From Marinimicrococcus sp033875255 (GTDB taxonomy: Bacteria; Pseudomonadota; Alphaproteobacteria; Geminicoccales; Geminicoccaceae), in assembly GCA_033875255.1 (NCBI GenBank), contig JAWZSN010000032.1, forward strand, positions 1 through 54,572: a stretch of 54,572 nt of DNA. The letters run 5' to 3'. The position numbers and the translations under genes are program-made. Below, piece by piece: positions 41,886 through 50,150 of the stretch (position 1 is the first letter of the stretch; the number at the start of each line of letters is the position of its first letter). Under the pieces are notes generated by a model, which was not told the DNA's origin, searched no databases, and was given only the letters and a program-made list of their open reading frames with translations.

Positions 41886-43340
41886 TCAGGCGAGCCGCGT
41901 GGGCACCTGGAAGCCGCACCACGCCCGCTCGAGCAGCTTGGCGAAGTGGATCGAGCGGCGGTCGTGGTACTGCGGCGCCACGATCTGCACGCCCACCGGC
42001 AGGCCCTCGGGCGAGAGCCCGTTGGGGGCCACGGTGGAGGGCAGGAAGAAGACGCCCGAATAGCCGGCCCAAAAGAGCTGGGTGGTGCTCGGCTGGGGCC
42101 GGCCGTTGACCGGGATCATCCGGTCCTGGCGCTCGCCCTCCTGGTTGTGCGGGAAGGCGGCGGTGGCGGCCGCCGGGCAGAGCAGCAGGTCCCACTCCTC
42201 GAAGAACGACGCCCAGACGAGGCGCATCCGGTGGCGCTGCTCGTCGAGCGGCAGCCAGAGCCGGTGCGGCAGCAGTGCCGCGCGGGCGGCGCGGGCGAGA
42301 TAGCCCTCCTCGTCGGCGGGCGCGTTGCGGGCGATCTCCTCGAAGCGGGCGAGCTGCTCGGGCGGCAGCCTGCCCGAGGTGGCGCTGCGCAGCAGGCCCA
42401 GATAGAGGGCATGCACGGCCGCGCTGTCGAGGGCGGGCCTGGCGGTGGTGCTCACCGTCGCCCCCTGCGCCGCCAGGAAATCGGCCAGCGCCTGCAGGCG
42501 CCCGGAGACCGCGCCGTCGACCGGGGCCTCCGCGTCGTCGAGCACCACCGCCACCTTGAAATCCTTGAGCGAGGACCGCTTCTCCTCGGGCAGCTCGAGC
42601 CGCCAGCCGGTGCCGTCGATCTCGTCGGGGCCGGCCATGACGGAGAGGGCGAGGTCGAGATCGCCCGCGGTGCGGGCCAGCGGGCCCACCACCGAGATGT
42701 CGCCCTGGGCGACGTTGCCGCCCAGCGCGTGGCCCTTCTTCGAGCAGATCCCGAAGGTGGGCTTGTGGCCGTAGACGCCGCAATAGTGCGCCGGGTTGCG
42801 GATCGAGGCGCCGATGTCGGAGCCGGCCTCCAGCGCGCTCATGCCCGCTGCCAGCGCCGCCGCCGAGCCGCCCGAGCTGCCGCCGGGGCCGCGCGCGAGG
42901 TCCCAGGGATTGCTCGTCGTGCCGTAGACCGGGTTGAAGCTCTGCCAGTCGGAGAGCATCACCGGCACGTTGGTCTTGCCGAACACCACCGCACCGGCCT
43001 TCCGGAACCGCTCGACGGCGAGGCTGTCGCGCGATGCGCGGTGATCCTTGTACTCGGGCAGCCCCCAGGTGGTGGGGTGGCCCTCGATGTCGAAGCTCTC
43101 CTTGACCGTCATCGGCACGCCGTGGAGCGGCCCGATGGTCTCGCCGCGGGCAAGCGCCTCGTCGGCCTTGCTTGCGTCCGCCCGGGCACGCTCGAAGTCC
43201 CGCACGCAGACGGCGTTGATCTCGCCGTCCAGCCGCTCGACCCGCTCGATATGGTGCTCGAGGAGCTCGAGCGCTCCCACCTCCCGGGCGCGCACGAGGC
43301 GGGCCAGCTCGACCGCCGGACGGAACGCGAGATCGCTCAT
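41886..43340 (-). CDS. Amidase (amidase-signature family), second copy
   Basis: 484 residues. The catalytic Lys is in GVPMTVKESFDIEG (about 80), and the Gly/Ser loop is RGPGGSSGGSAAALAAGMSALEAGSDIGASIR (about 150-180). The C-terminus LPVGVQIVAPQYHDRRSIHFA is typical. Substrate unknown; no operon partner gives a hint. The ATG at 43340 has GGAGG about 9 bases upstream. It is divergent from the quinone-oxidoreductase-like gene across 147 bp. Confidence 0.9.
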   Translation of the reverse strand: MSDLAFRPAVELARLVRAREVGALELLEHHIERVERLDGEINAVCVRDFERARADASKADEALARGETIGPLHGVPMTVKESFDIEGHPTTWGLPEYKDHRASRDSLAVERFRKAGAVVFGKTNVPVMLSDWQSFNPVYGTTSNPWDLARGPGGSSGGSAAALAAGMSALEAGSDIGASIRNPAHYCGVYGHKPTFGICSKKGHALGGNVAQGDISVVGPLARTAGDLDLALSVMAGPDEIDGTGWRLELPEEKRSSLKDFKVAVVLDDAEAPVDGAVSGRLQALADFLAAQGATVSTTARPALDSAAVHALYLGLLRSATSGRLPPEQLARFEEIARNAPADEEGYLARAARAALLPHRLWLPLDEQRHRMRLVWASFFEEWDLLLCPAAATAAFPHNQEGERQDRMIPVNGRPQPSTTQLFWAGYSGVFFLPSTVAPNGLSPEGLPVGVQIVAPQYHDRRSIHFAKLLERAWCGFQVPTRLA

Positions 43341-43487
43341 GACGTTTTTCCTCCCCAGGTGCCCCGGCCGAGCGCCAGCGCGAACGCAGCCCCGGCATGC
43401 GTCGCCGCTGTTGTGCCGGCGGCCCGCGGGGGCGACCATATTGCAGCGAACAGGGGCCGGCCAAGGCCGCCCCGCTGGGAGACGGCG

Positions 43488-44534
43488 ATGGCAGGCATGC
43501 GCGTGGTTGAGCTTCGCGAGTTCGGCGGCAGCCAGGGCTTCGTCCTGAGCGAACGGCCGGTGCCGGAGCCGGGCCGCGGCGAGGTGCGGATCCGCGTCGA
43601 GGCCGCCTCCTTCAACCCCGTGGACCGCAAGATCCGGCTGGGGCGGTTCGGCGGCAGCCTGCCGATGGTGCTGGGTCACGACGCCGCCGGCCGTGTCGAG
43701 AAGCTGGGCGAGGGCGTAGAGGGCGTAGCGCCGGGCGATCCGGTCTGGGCGTTCCTCGGCGGCCCGCAGAGCAACGGCGCCTATGCCGAGCAGGTGGTGG
43801 TGCCGGCCGAGCTGGTGGGGCCGCGGCCGCGCCGGCTTTCGGTCGAGGAGGCTGCGGCCATGCCGGTGGTGGGGCTCACCGCCCTCCAGGCAGTCGGCCG
43901 CCGCGCCCTGCCGCTGCCCGGCGAGAACGCGCTCTTGATCGGCGCTGCCGGCGGGCTGGGCTCGGCCGCCCTGCCGCTGCTGCGCGACGCCGGGGTCGAG
44001 CGCGTCTTGTGCACCGCCGGAAGCGAGGAGAGCGCGCTCTTTCTCGAGCGCCGGCTGGGCGTGCCGCTCGAGGATATCGTGCGCTACGACCGCCAGCCGG
44101 CAGAGGCCCTGGCCGGCCATGTGCTGGCGCTCAATGACGGGCACCGCCTGCCCATGGCGTTCGACTTCGCGGGCGGGCTCGCCATGAAGCGGCTGGCGCT
44201 CGACGTGCTGGACTTCGAGGGAAGGCTGATCACCGCCGTGGAGGAGCCGGAGGGCCTGGCGATCGAGGCCTGGGCTGCCACCGGCCCCCTGTTCCAGAAG
44301 GCGTTGAGCCTGCACATGGTGTTCACCGGGGCCCGGGCGATGGCCGGCGCGCCCCGCGACTGGAGCGCCTACGCCCACGATCTGGGCGCGCTCGCCCGGC
44401 TGTGCGAGAGCGGCCGGCTGCCGCCGCCGGCGGTCACGGTGCTGGGCGATCTCTCCCTCGAGACGGTGCGCGAGGCGCATCGCCGGCTCGACGCCGGCCA
44501 CAATCGGGGCAAGCTGGTGATGCGCGTCACCTGA
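43488..44534 (+). CDS. Quinone oxidoreductase-like MDR-family protein
   Basis: 348 residues of the zinc-less medium-chain dehydrogenase/reductase family: RIRVEAASFNPVDRKIRLG, VLGHDAAGRVEKLGEGVEGVAPGDPVW, the nucleotide-binding LLIGAAGGLGSAALPLLRDAG, and a C-terminal VREAHRRLDAGHNRGKLVMRV. No cysteines of the structural zinc site are present. It would reduce quinones or enones with NAD(P)H. GGGAG precedes the ATG at 43488 by 6 bases. Confidence 0.88.
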   Translation: MAGMRVVELREFGGSQGFVLSERPVPEPGRGEVRIRVEAASFNPVDRKIRLGRFGGSLPMVLGHDAAGRVEKLGEGVEGVAPGDPVWAFLGGPQSNGAYAEQVVVPAELVGPRPRRLSVEEAAAMPVVGLTALQAVGRRALPLPGENALLIGAAGGLGSAALPLLRDAGVERVLCTAGSEESALFLERRLGVPLEDIVRYDRQPAEALAGHVLALNDGHRLPMAFDFAGGLAMKRLALDVLDFEGRLITAVEEPEGLAIEAWAATGPLFQKALSLHMVFTGARAMAGAPRDWSAYAHDLGALARLCESGRLPPPAVTVLGDLSLETVREAHRRLDAGHNRGKLVMRVT

Positions 44535-44587
44535 GCGCCGGCGCGCCAATGCGAGGATGACGGCAGTCCCCCCTCGGGAGAGCCGCC

Positions 44588-44746
44588 ATGCGACCGCGCC
44601 TGCTCTTGCTCGTCCTGGCCTTCCTGCTGGCCTGCCTCGCCCTGCCGGCAGCGCTGCTCTGGCAACCGGCCGCCGGACCCGGCATCGCCCGGGAAACCCC
44701 GTCCCGGGATCTTCCCAGGCTCGAGGTCTTCCGCCCGCCGGCCTGA
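44588..44746 (+). CDS. Small membrane or secreted peptide, 52 aa
   Basis: The ATG at 44588 with GGGAGA 6 bases upstream opens a 52-codon frame. Residues 1-27 form a hydrophobic segment (MRPRLLLLVLAFLLACLALP) and the rest is a short Arg/Pro-rich tail (ETPSRDLPRLEVFRPPA). It could be a small lipoprotein (LLAC) or a single-span protein. No family recognised. The gene follows the MDR gene by 53 bp. Confidence 0.6.
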   Translation: MRPRLLLLVLAFLLACLALPAALLWQPAAGPGIARETPSRDLPRLEVFRPPA

Positions 44747-44818
44747 GCACCTTCGTCGGCACAGCCCGTGACCGGCGATTATGGCATCATGGAGGATCAT
44801 GACCGCGGAGGCTCCGCC

Positions 44819-45210
44819 ATGCGCACGAGACGCATCAGCCGCATCGTCCTGATCGCCCCGACCCTGCTCTGTCTTGCCGCTGTGCCGGCAGCCGGGCAGC
44901 AGCAGCCGGCGGGACGGCGCAGACCGGCGCCATGCCGCCCGAGGCCGAGCAGCCGGACGAAGGCCAGGGGGTCGTCTTCAAGCCCAAAGGGACCACCCAC
45001 CAGCTGGTCTGCTCGTGCACCTGCGCCTCGTGCAGCCTGCCCAAGAAGGTCATCACCCTGGACCCGATCGGCGGCTCTTGCGACCCGATCGTCGGGGCGG
45101 AGTGCGACGTGGCAGGCAACAAGGGCGCGGTGGACGCCTGCACCAAGAAGGTCGAGCCCAAGAGCCTGATCCTGATTCCCGCCGAGGCTCTGCTGGGGGT
45201 GCCGCGCTGA
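44819..45210 (+). pseudogene. Cys-rich secreted protein, apparently frameshifted
   Basis: An ATG at 44819 opens a clear signal peptide (MRTRRISRIVLIAPTLLCLA, then AVPAAG). That frame then runs into Arg/Pro-rich nonsense. The plausible mature domain is in the next frame, 44932-45210: TTHQLVCSCTCASCSLPKKVITLDPIGGSCD, CDVAGNKGAVDACTKK, ending LIPAEALLGVPR, with seven cysteines. One extra base near the CAGCAGCAG run at about 44899-44910 would join them. Either the gene is broken, or the sequence has an indel error, or the domain is made alone from ATG 44932 (92 aa). Family unknown. Confidence 0.5.
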
Positions 45211-45308
45211 GGGCCGGGACCGCGCCTGCCCGCCATGCGGCGGCAGCGCCTTGATGACGGCCGGCTGCCGACGCATCATCGCCGCCGCAAGCCTGGAGGC
45301 GAGGGATC

Positions 45309-46937
45309 ATGGCGTCGGCGGAAAGCTGGGACTATGTCGTGGTAGGCGCGGGCTCGGCGGGCTGTGCCGTGGCGAGCCGGCTGAGCGAGGATCCCTCGTG
45401 CCGGGTGTTGCTGCTCGAGGCTGGTCCCGTCGACCGCAATCCGTGGATCCACGTGCCGGTCGGCTACTACAGGACCATGTTCGATCCGAAGACCTCCTGG
45501 GTCTTCGCCACCGAGCCCGATCCCGGCATTGCCGGCCGCAGCATCAACTGGCCGCGCGGCAAGGTGCTGGGCGGGTCCAGCTCGATCAACGGTCTGGTCT
45601 ACTGCCGCGGCCAGGCGCAGGATTACGATCACTGGCGCCAGCTCGGCAATCCCGGCTGGTCGTTCGATGACGTGTTGCCCTATTTCCGGAAAACCGAGCG
45701 CTGGGAGGGCGGGGCGAGCGCGCTGCGCGGCGGCGACGGGCCGCTCTCGGTCTCGGGCCCCACCTACCGCTCGGCCCTCATGGACGCCTTCATCGAGGCC
45801 GCCAAGGAGGCCGGCATCCCCGAGAACCCCGACTATAACGGGGAGAGCCAGGAGGGGGTCGGCTACTTCCAGCTCACCATCAGGAACGGCCTGCGCTGCA
45901 GCGCCGCCAAGGCCTATCTCAAGCCTGCGATGAAGCGCCCGAACCTCCGGGTGGTGACCGAGGCGCTCACCACCCGCCTGCTGCTCGATGGGCATAAAGT
46001 GACAGGCGTCGAATACCGCCGCGGCGGCGTGCTGCACGAGGCGCGCGTCACCGGCGAGGTCATCCTCTCGGCCGGCGCCATAGGCTCGCCCCACATCATG
46101 ATGCTCTCTGGCATCGGCGATCCCGTCGAGCTGGCCGCCAAGGGGGTCACGCCGGTCCACGAGGTCAAGGGCGTCGGCCGCAACCTCCAGGACCATTACC
46201 AGGCGCGCACGGTCTGGCGCAGCCCGCTGCCGGTCACCATCAACGACGCGGTGGCCACTTGGTGGAAGCGCGGCTTCGCCGGCATGCGCTTTGCCCTCTC
46301 GCGCCAGGGGCCGCTCTCCATCGCCGCCGGCGTCGTGGCGCTCTTCGGGCGGACCCGCGAGGAGCTCGAGACGCCCGACGTGCAGTTCCACGTCATCCCG
46401 TTCAGCGCCGAGAAGCCGGGCGAGTTCCTGCATCCGTTCTCCGGCTACACCGTCTCGGTCTGCCAGCTCCGCCCGGAGAGCCGCGGCTGGCTCGCCCTCA
46501 AGGATACCGACCCGGCGACGCCGCCGGCGATCCACCCCAACTATCTGGCCACCGAGACCGACCGGCAGACCATGGTGGACGGCATGAAGCTGATCCGCCG
46601 GGTGATGGGCCAGAAAGCCATCGCGCCGTTCGTCGCCGAGGAGGTCCATCCCGGCCCCGCCGTGGAGGATGACGAGGCGCTGCTCGCCTATGTCCGCGAG
46701 AAGGGCACCACCATCTTCCACCCGAGCTGCACCTGCATGATGGGCCCCGCCGACAACCCCATGGCGGTGGTCGACGCCCGCCTCAAGGTGCACGGCCTCG
46801 CCGGCCTGCGCGTCGCCGACTGCTCGATCATGCCGGCCGTCGTCTCCGGCAACACCAACGCGCCTGCCATCATGATCGGCGAGAAGCTCGCCGACATGAT
46901 CCGCGAGGAACGCCGCGGCGCGGTGCGCGCGGCCTAG
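45309..46937 (+). CDS. GMC-family oxidoreductase (choline/alcohol dehydrogenase-like)
   Basis: 542 residues. The FAD motif is DYVVVGAGSAGCAVASRLSED. GMC signatures are WPRGKVLGGSSSINGLVYCRGQAQDYDHW and GEVILSAGAIGSPHIMMLSGIGDP. The C-terminal active site has His in FHPSCTCMMG and Asn in SGNTNAPAIMIGEKLAD (a His/Asn pair). It oxidises an alcohol with FAD; substrate not predictable. GGAGG lies about 9 bases before the ATG. No betaine-aldehyde dehydrogenase or BetI-type regulator is adjacent, so I do not call it betA. Confidence 0.92.
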   Translation: MASAESWDYVVVGAGSAGCAVASRLSEDPSCRVLLLEAGPVDRNPWIHVPVGYYRTMFDPKTSWVFATEPDPGIAGRSINWPRGKVLGGSSSINGLVYCRGQAQDYDHWRQLGNPGWSFDDVLPYFRKTERWEGGASALRGGDGPLSVSGPTYRSALMDAFIEAAKEAGIPENPDYNGESQEGVGYFQLTIRNGLRCSAAKAYLKPAMKRPNLRVVTEALTTRLLLDGHKVTGVEYRRGGVLHEARVTGEVILSAGAIGSPHIMMLSGIGDPVELAAKGVTPVHEVKGVGRNLQDHYQARTVWRSPLPVTINDAVATWWKRGFAGMRFALSRQGPLSIAAGVVALFGRTREELETPDVQFHVIPFSAEKPGEFLHPFSGYTVSVCQLRPESRGWLALKDTDPATPPAIHPNYLATETDRQTMVDGMKLIRRVMGQKAIAPFVAEEVHPGPAVEDDEALLAYVREKGTTIFHPSCTCMMGPADNPMAVVDARLKVHGLAGLRVADCSIMPAVVSGNTNAPAIMIGEKLADMIREERRGAVRAA

Positions 46938-47138
46938 GCTTTGGGCCCCCATCGCGCGGTGATCCCGTCTCTTTCGGGCCGAACCACCAGGCGGGATCCG
47001 CCCGGCGCCGCCAATGGTTAACGCCCGTTAATCATAGCTGGTGCGATTAGCGGGCTACTGCCCGGCGATGCGGTTTAGGCGCCGGCCACAGAAGAGAACC
47101 GGCGACGCCCGCCGTCGCGGCCGGGCGGCGGCGTCGCC

Positions 47139-48524
47139 TCACACCATCGCGGGCCAGGCGTCGGGGCGGGAGTCGAGGGTGCGGGCGACGGCGGTGAGGG
47201 CGCGCTCGAGGGTGGGCTGGTCGGGGGCGGCGCCCAGCGCGATGCGGACCGCCTCGGGGGAGCGCTCGCCGGTGGCGAAGGCGGAGGCGGGGACCAGGGC
47301 GAGGCCTTGCGCGCGCATGTGGTCGAGGAAGGCGGCGCTGGTCCAGGGGCGGGGCAGGCGCAGCCAGAGATGGTGGGCGCGCGGATGGGCGGCGATGCAG
47401 GCCGCCGGGAGCAGGCGGGCGGCGAGGCGCTGGCGCTCGGCCGCCTCGCGGCGGACGGCGCGGATCACCCGCAGGGCGGTGCCGTCCTCGATCCAGCGGG
47501 CGAGCAGCGCCGCCATGAGCGGCGAGGTCATGAGCGCCACGGCGCGCAGGGCCGCGGCGAGGCGGCCGGCCATGGAAGGCGGTGCCACCACCGCCGCCAG
47601 GCGCAGGGCCGGGCTCAGGCATTTGGCGAGGCTCGCCAGGTGGATCACGCGGTCAGGGTCGAGGGCGGCCAGCGGCGGCGGGCCCTCGCCGGCCAGCAGG
47701 CCATAGGCGTCGTCCTCGACCACCGGCAGGCCGTGCCGTGCCGCCACCGCCAGGACGGCCCGGCGGCGTGCCTCGCCCATCGTCGCGGTGGTGGGGTTGT
47801 GGGCGGTGGGCACGCAATAGAGCAGGCGCGGCGCTCCCGCCCGGCAGGCGGCGTCCAGCGCGTCGGGCAGCAGCCCCTCGCCATCCGTCGCCACCGGCCG
47901 CACCTGCAGGCCCAGATGGCCGGCGGCGGCGCGAAAGCCGAGATAGGCGAGGTCCTCCGCCAGCACGATATCGCCGGGGCGGGCGAGGGTGGTGAGGGCC
48001 GCCACGAGGGCGGCCTGGCCGCCCGGCGCCAGCAGCACGCGGGACGGATCGAGCGGCCCCGTCCGGCCCTCCACCAAGAGCGAGGCGGCGGCGCGCTCGG
48101 CGGCAGTGCCGCCGCTCGGGCGGTAGGTGAGCAGCCCCGCCCGCTCGCCCTGCCGCCCCAGCGCCTCGAGCCCGGTGGCGAGCAGGGCCGGGAGGTCGAG
48201 GCCCGGCGGCACGGGCGGCAGGTTCATGCTCATGTCCACCGCCGGCCCGGCGGCGCCGGGGGTCTCCGCCACGAAGCTGCCGCGCCCCACCACCGCCTCG
48301 ATGAGGCCGCGCCGGCGCGCCTCGGCATAGGCGCGGGTCACCGTGGTGAGATCGCAGCCCAGGGCTGCCGCCAGCGCCCGCTGGGTGGGCAGGCGCTCGC
48401 CCGGGCGCAGCCGTCCGGCAGAGGTGTCCCGCTCCAGCGCCTCGACGATGGCGAGATAGAGCGGCCCCTGCCTTGCCCCCAGCGACGGGCGCCATATGTC
48501 GCGCTCAAGCGGTGTCTCGTTCAT
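47139..48524 (-). CDS. MocR-type regulator: GntR HTH fused to class-I aminotransferase
   Basis: 461 residues. The N-terminal GntR winged helix is GPLYLAIVEALERDTSAGRLRPGERLPTQRALAAALGCDLTTVTRAYAEARRRGLIE. The aminotransferase-like domain carries VLLAPGGQAALVAAL, AHNPTTATMGEARR, VVEDDAYGLL and the PLP lysine in ASLAKCLSPALRLA (about residue 300). MocR proteins (GabR, PdxR) use bound PLP and an amino ligand to regulate nearby divergent genes. Here the divergent gene encodes a small membrane protein followed by a PhoD-like enzyme. A palindrome at 48544-48577 lies in the shared promoter. Confidence 0.92.
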   Translation of the reverse strand: MNETPLERDIWRPSLGARQGPLYLAIVEALERDTSAGRLRPGERLPTQRALAAALGCDLTTVTRAYAEARRRGLIEAVVGRGSFVAETPGAAGPAVDMSMNLPPVPPGLDLPALLATGLEALGRQGERAGLLTYRPSGGTAAERAAASLLVEGRTGPLDPSRVLLAPGGQAALVAALTTLARPGDIVLAEDLAYLGFRAAAGHLGLQVRPVATDGEGLLPDALDAACRAGAPRLLYCVPTAHNPTTATMGEARRRAVLAVAARHGLPVVEDDAYGLLAGEGPPPLAALDPDRVIHLASLAKCLSPALRLAAVVAPPSMAGRLAAALRAVALMTSPLMAALLARWIEDGTALRVIRAVRREAAERQRLAARLLPAACIAAHPRAHHLWLRLPRPWTSAAFLDHMRAQGLALVPASAFATGERSPEAVRIALGAAPDQPTLERALTAVARTLDSRPDAWPAMV

Positions 48525-48543
48525 TGCCCCGGAGCCTCGTCTC

Positions 48544-48577
48544 CCATACAATTTCGAAGTGTCCGCGAATTGTATGG
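48544..48577. promoter_or_regulatory. Candidate MocR operator (10-bp inverted repeat)
   Basis: CCATACAATT (48544-48553) and AATTGTATGG (48568-48577) form a perfect 10-bp inverted repeat with a 14-bp spacer, 20 bp upstream of the regulator's ATG. A related half-site GATTGCATGG (48590-48599, two mismatches) lies 22 bp downstream in direct orientation. It is conspicuously AT-rich for this genome. Confidence 0.7.
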
Positions 48578-48629
48578 AAATGGCAAGGGGATTGCATGGA
48601 CGGGTCCCCGGCCGGAAGGGAGCAGCTTG

Positions 48630-48872
48630 ATGCGCTGGCTGGTGATCTTCGGCGGGAGCTGCGTCGCCATGGTGGCGGCGGTGCTCGCCATCATCTGGGC
48701 GTTCGAAGGCTTCGAGGGCCTCGGGCTGAGCATGCACGGGGTGATCGCGCTGGTCATCGGCGTGGTGGTCACCACGGCGCTGGGCGTGGTGCTGATGGCG
48801 CTGGTGTTCCACAGCGACCGCAGCGGCCGGGACGATCTGGCGCATCATCAGGACACCAGTCCCGGCGCGTGA
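48630..48872 (+). CDS. Small two-helix membrane protein
   Basis: 80 residues. Two membrane helices (MRWLVIFGGSCVAMVAAVLAI and MHGVIALVIGVVVTTALGVV) are separated by a short acidic loop, with a His/Asp-rich cytosolic tail (DDLAHHQDTSPGA). AAGGGAGC lies about 7 bases before the ATG. It is the gene divergent from the MocR regulator and is probably co-transcribed with the PhoD-like gene 20 bp downstream. Function unknown. Confidence 0.8.
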   Translation: MRWLVIFGGSCVAMVAAVLAIIWAFEGFEGLGLSMHGVIALVIGVVVTTALGVVLMALVFHSDRSGRDDLAHHQDTSPGA

Positions 48873-48892
48873 GGGCTGCGGGCGCGCCCGCG

Positions 48893-49948
48893 ATGAGCAC
48901 GGCGCTGCGCCTGGGCGCCCTGGCCGCTGCGCTCCTCGTGGCCTTGGGTGGGCAGGCGGCCCGTGCCGGACCGGAGGAGGCGGCGTGGACCCGCATCGCC
49001 TTCGGCTCGTGCCTGCACCAGGACAAGCCGCAGCCGATCCTCGAGACGGTGCTGGCCTGGCGCCCCGATCTTCTCGTCTTCGCTGGCGACAATGTCTATG
49101 GCGATGTCACCTCGGGCGAGATGCGCGAGCTGAAGGCGGCCTATGACAAGGCCGCGGCCAGCCCCGGTCTCGCCCGCCTGCGCGCTGCGCAGCCGGTGCT
49201 GTCGGTCTGGGACGACCATGACTATGGCCGCAATGACGGCGGCGGCGACTTTCCTTTCAAGGCGACGAGCCAGCGCCTGTTCCTCGATTTCTGGGGCGTG
49301 CCGGAGGAGGATCCGCGGCGTCGCCGGCCGGGAATCTACACCAGCGCGATCCACGGGCCGGAGGGCAGGCGGGTCCAGGTGATCCTGCTCGACACCCGCA
49401 GCTTCCGCTCGCCCCTGCGCCCGACCGACCGGCCGGGAGCGCCGGGCCGCGAGCGCTACCTCCCCGATCCCGACCCCGCCGCCACCATGCTGGGCGAGGC
49501 GCAGTGGCGCTGGCTCGAGGAGGAGCTGCGCCGGCCGGCCGAGCTCCGGCTGATCGTCTCCTCGGTGCAGGTGCTGGCCGACGGGCACGGCTTCGAGCGC
49601 TGGGGCAATCTTCCGGCCGAGCGGCGCCGGCTTCTCGGCCTTGTCTCGCGCACCGGGGCTGGCGGCGTGCTGTTCCTCTCGGGCGACCGGCATATCGGCG
49701 CCCTCTACCGGCTCGACGAGGAGGTGCCCTATCCCCTGCACGAGATCACCTCGAGCGGCCTCAACATGATCTGGGCGGCATCCCGCGAGGCCGGCCCGCA
49801 CCAGCAGGGGCCGGTCTACGCTGCCGAGAACTTCGGCACTGTCGAGGTGGACTGGCAGGTCCGGGAGCTGCGCCTGGCGTTGCGCGGCATGGACGGCGGC
49901 ATCGTGCGCGAGGCCCGCATCTCCCTCGACATCCTCGAGGCGCGCTAG
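48893..49948 (+). CDS. PhoD-like (alkaline phosphatase D family) metallophosphoesterase, exported
   Basis: 351 residues. The signal peptide MSTALRLGALAAALLVALGGQ precedes the PhoD-like domain: IAFGSCLHQDKPQPI, PDLLVFAGDNVYGDV (metal Asp/Asn), VLSVWDDHDYGRNDGGGDF (metal His/Asp), VIVSS-like LIVSSVQVLADG, and LFLSGDRHIGALY (metal His). Family members are calcium/iron phosphodiesterases or phosphatases of the periplasm. The PhoD N-terminal domain is lacking, so this is the short form. It is downstream of the MocR-controlled promoter. Confidence 0.88.
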   Translation: MSTALRLGALAAALLVALGGQAARAGPEEAAWTRIAFGSCLHQDKPQPILETVLAWRPDLLVFAGDNVYGDVTSGEMRELKAAYDKAAASPGLARLRAAQPVLSVWDDHDYGRNDGGGDFPFKATSQRLFLDFWGVPEEDPRRRRPGIYTSAIHGPEGRRVQVILLDTRSFRSPLRPTDRPGAPGRERYLPDPDPAATMLGEAQWRWLEEELRRPAELRLIVSSVQVLADGHGFERWGNLPAERRRLLGLVSRTGAGGVLFLSGDRHIGALYRLDEEVPYPLHEITSSGLNMIWAASREAGPHQQGPVYAAENFGTVEVDWQVRELRLALRGMDGGIVREARISLDILEAR

Positions 49949-50111
49949 ACGCAGGCTGCCGGCAGGCGGTCAGCCCGAGTTCCCGCCGTGATCGAGAGCC
50001 GGACGTGGCGCACGAGCGTGATGATCGCGCCGCAAAAAGCGCCACCGACGCCCCGATGCCTCTGCCCCTGCCAGCGGCCTTGCCTGCGGCGTGTGGAGCG
50101 GATAGGCACCC

Positions 50112-50134
50112 TTCAGGTCTCTGGGATCCCTGAA
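50112..50134 (+). promoter_or_regulatory. Leader hairpin before ABC importer operon
   Basis: TTCAGG (50112-50117) pairs with CCTGAA (50129-50134) around an 11-base loop. It ends just ahead of the ribosome site AGAAGG and 16 bp before the ATG at 50151. I cannot match it to a known riboswitch class. Confidence 0.35.
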
Positions 50135-50150
50135 AGAAGGCCCTTTTGCC

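Noticed and set aside
40081..43464. 1127-codon open frame on the minus strand spanning the TPR gene and the upstream amidase
   Set aside because: Only its last 551 codons look like protein (TPR); the first half is the wrong frame of the amidase gene, a common effect at high GC.
41946..43487. Long plus-strand frame ahead of the MDR oxidoreductase
   Set aside because: It is antisense to the amidase gene and has no domain; the real gene starts at ATG 43488 with a ribosome site.
45309..46937. Naming the GMC oxidoreductase betA
   Set aside because: No betB, betI or choline transporter is near, and the GMC family has many substrates.
50040..50150. A riboswitch before the ABC importer
   Set aside because: Only a 6-bp hairpin was found; no conserved core of a known class.
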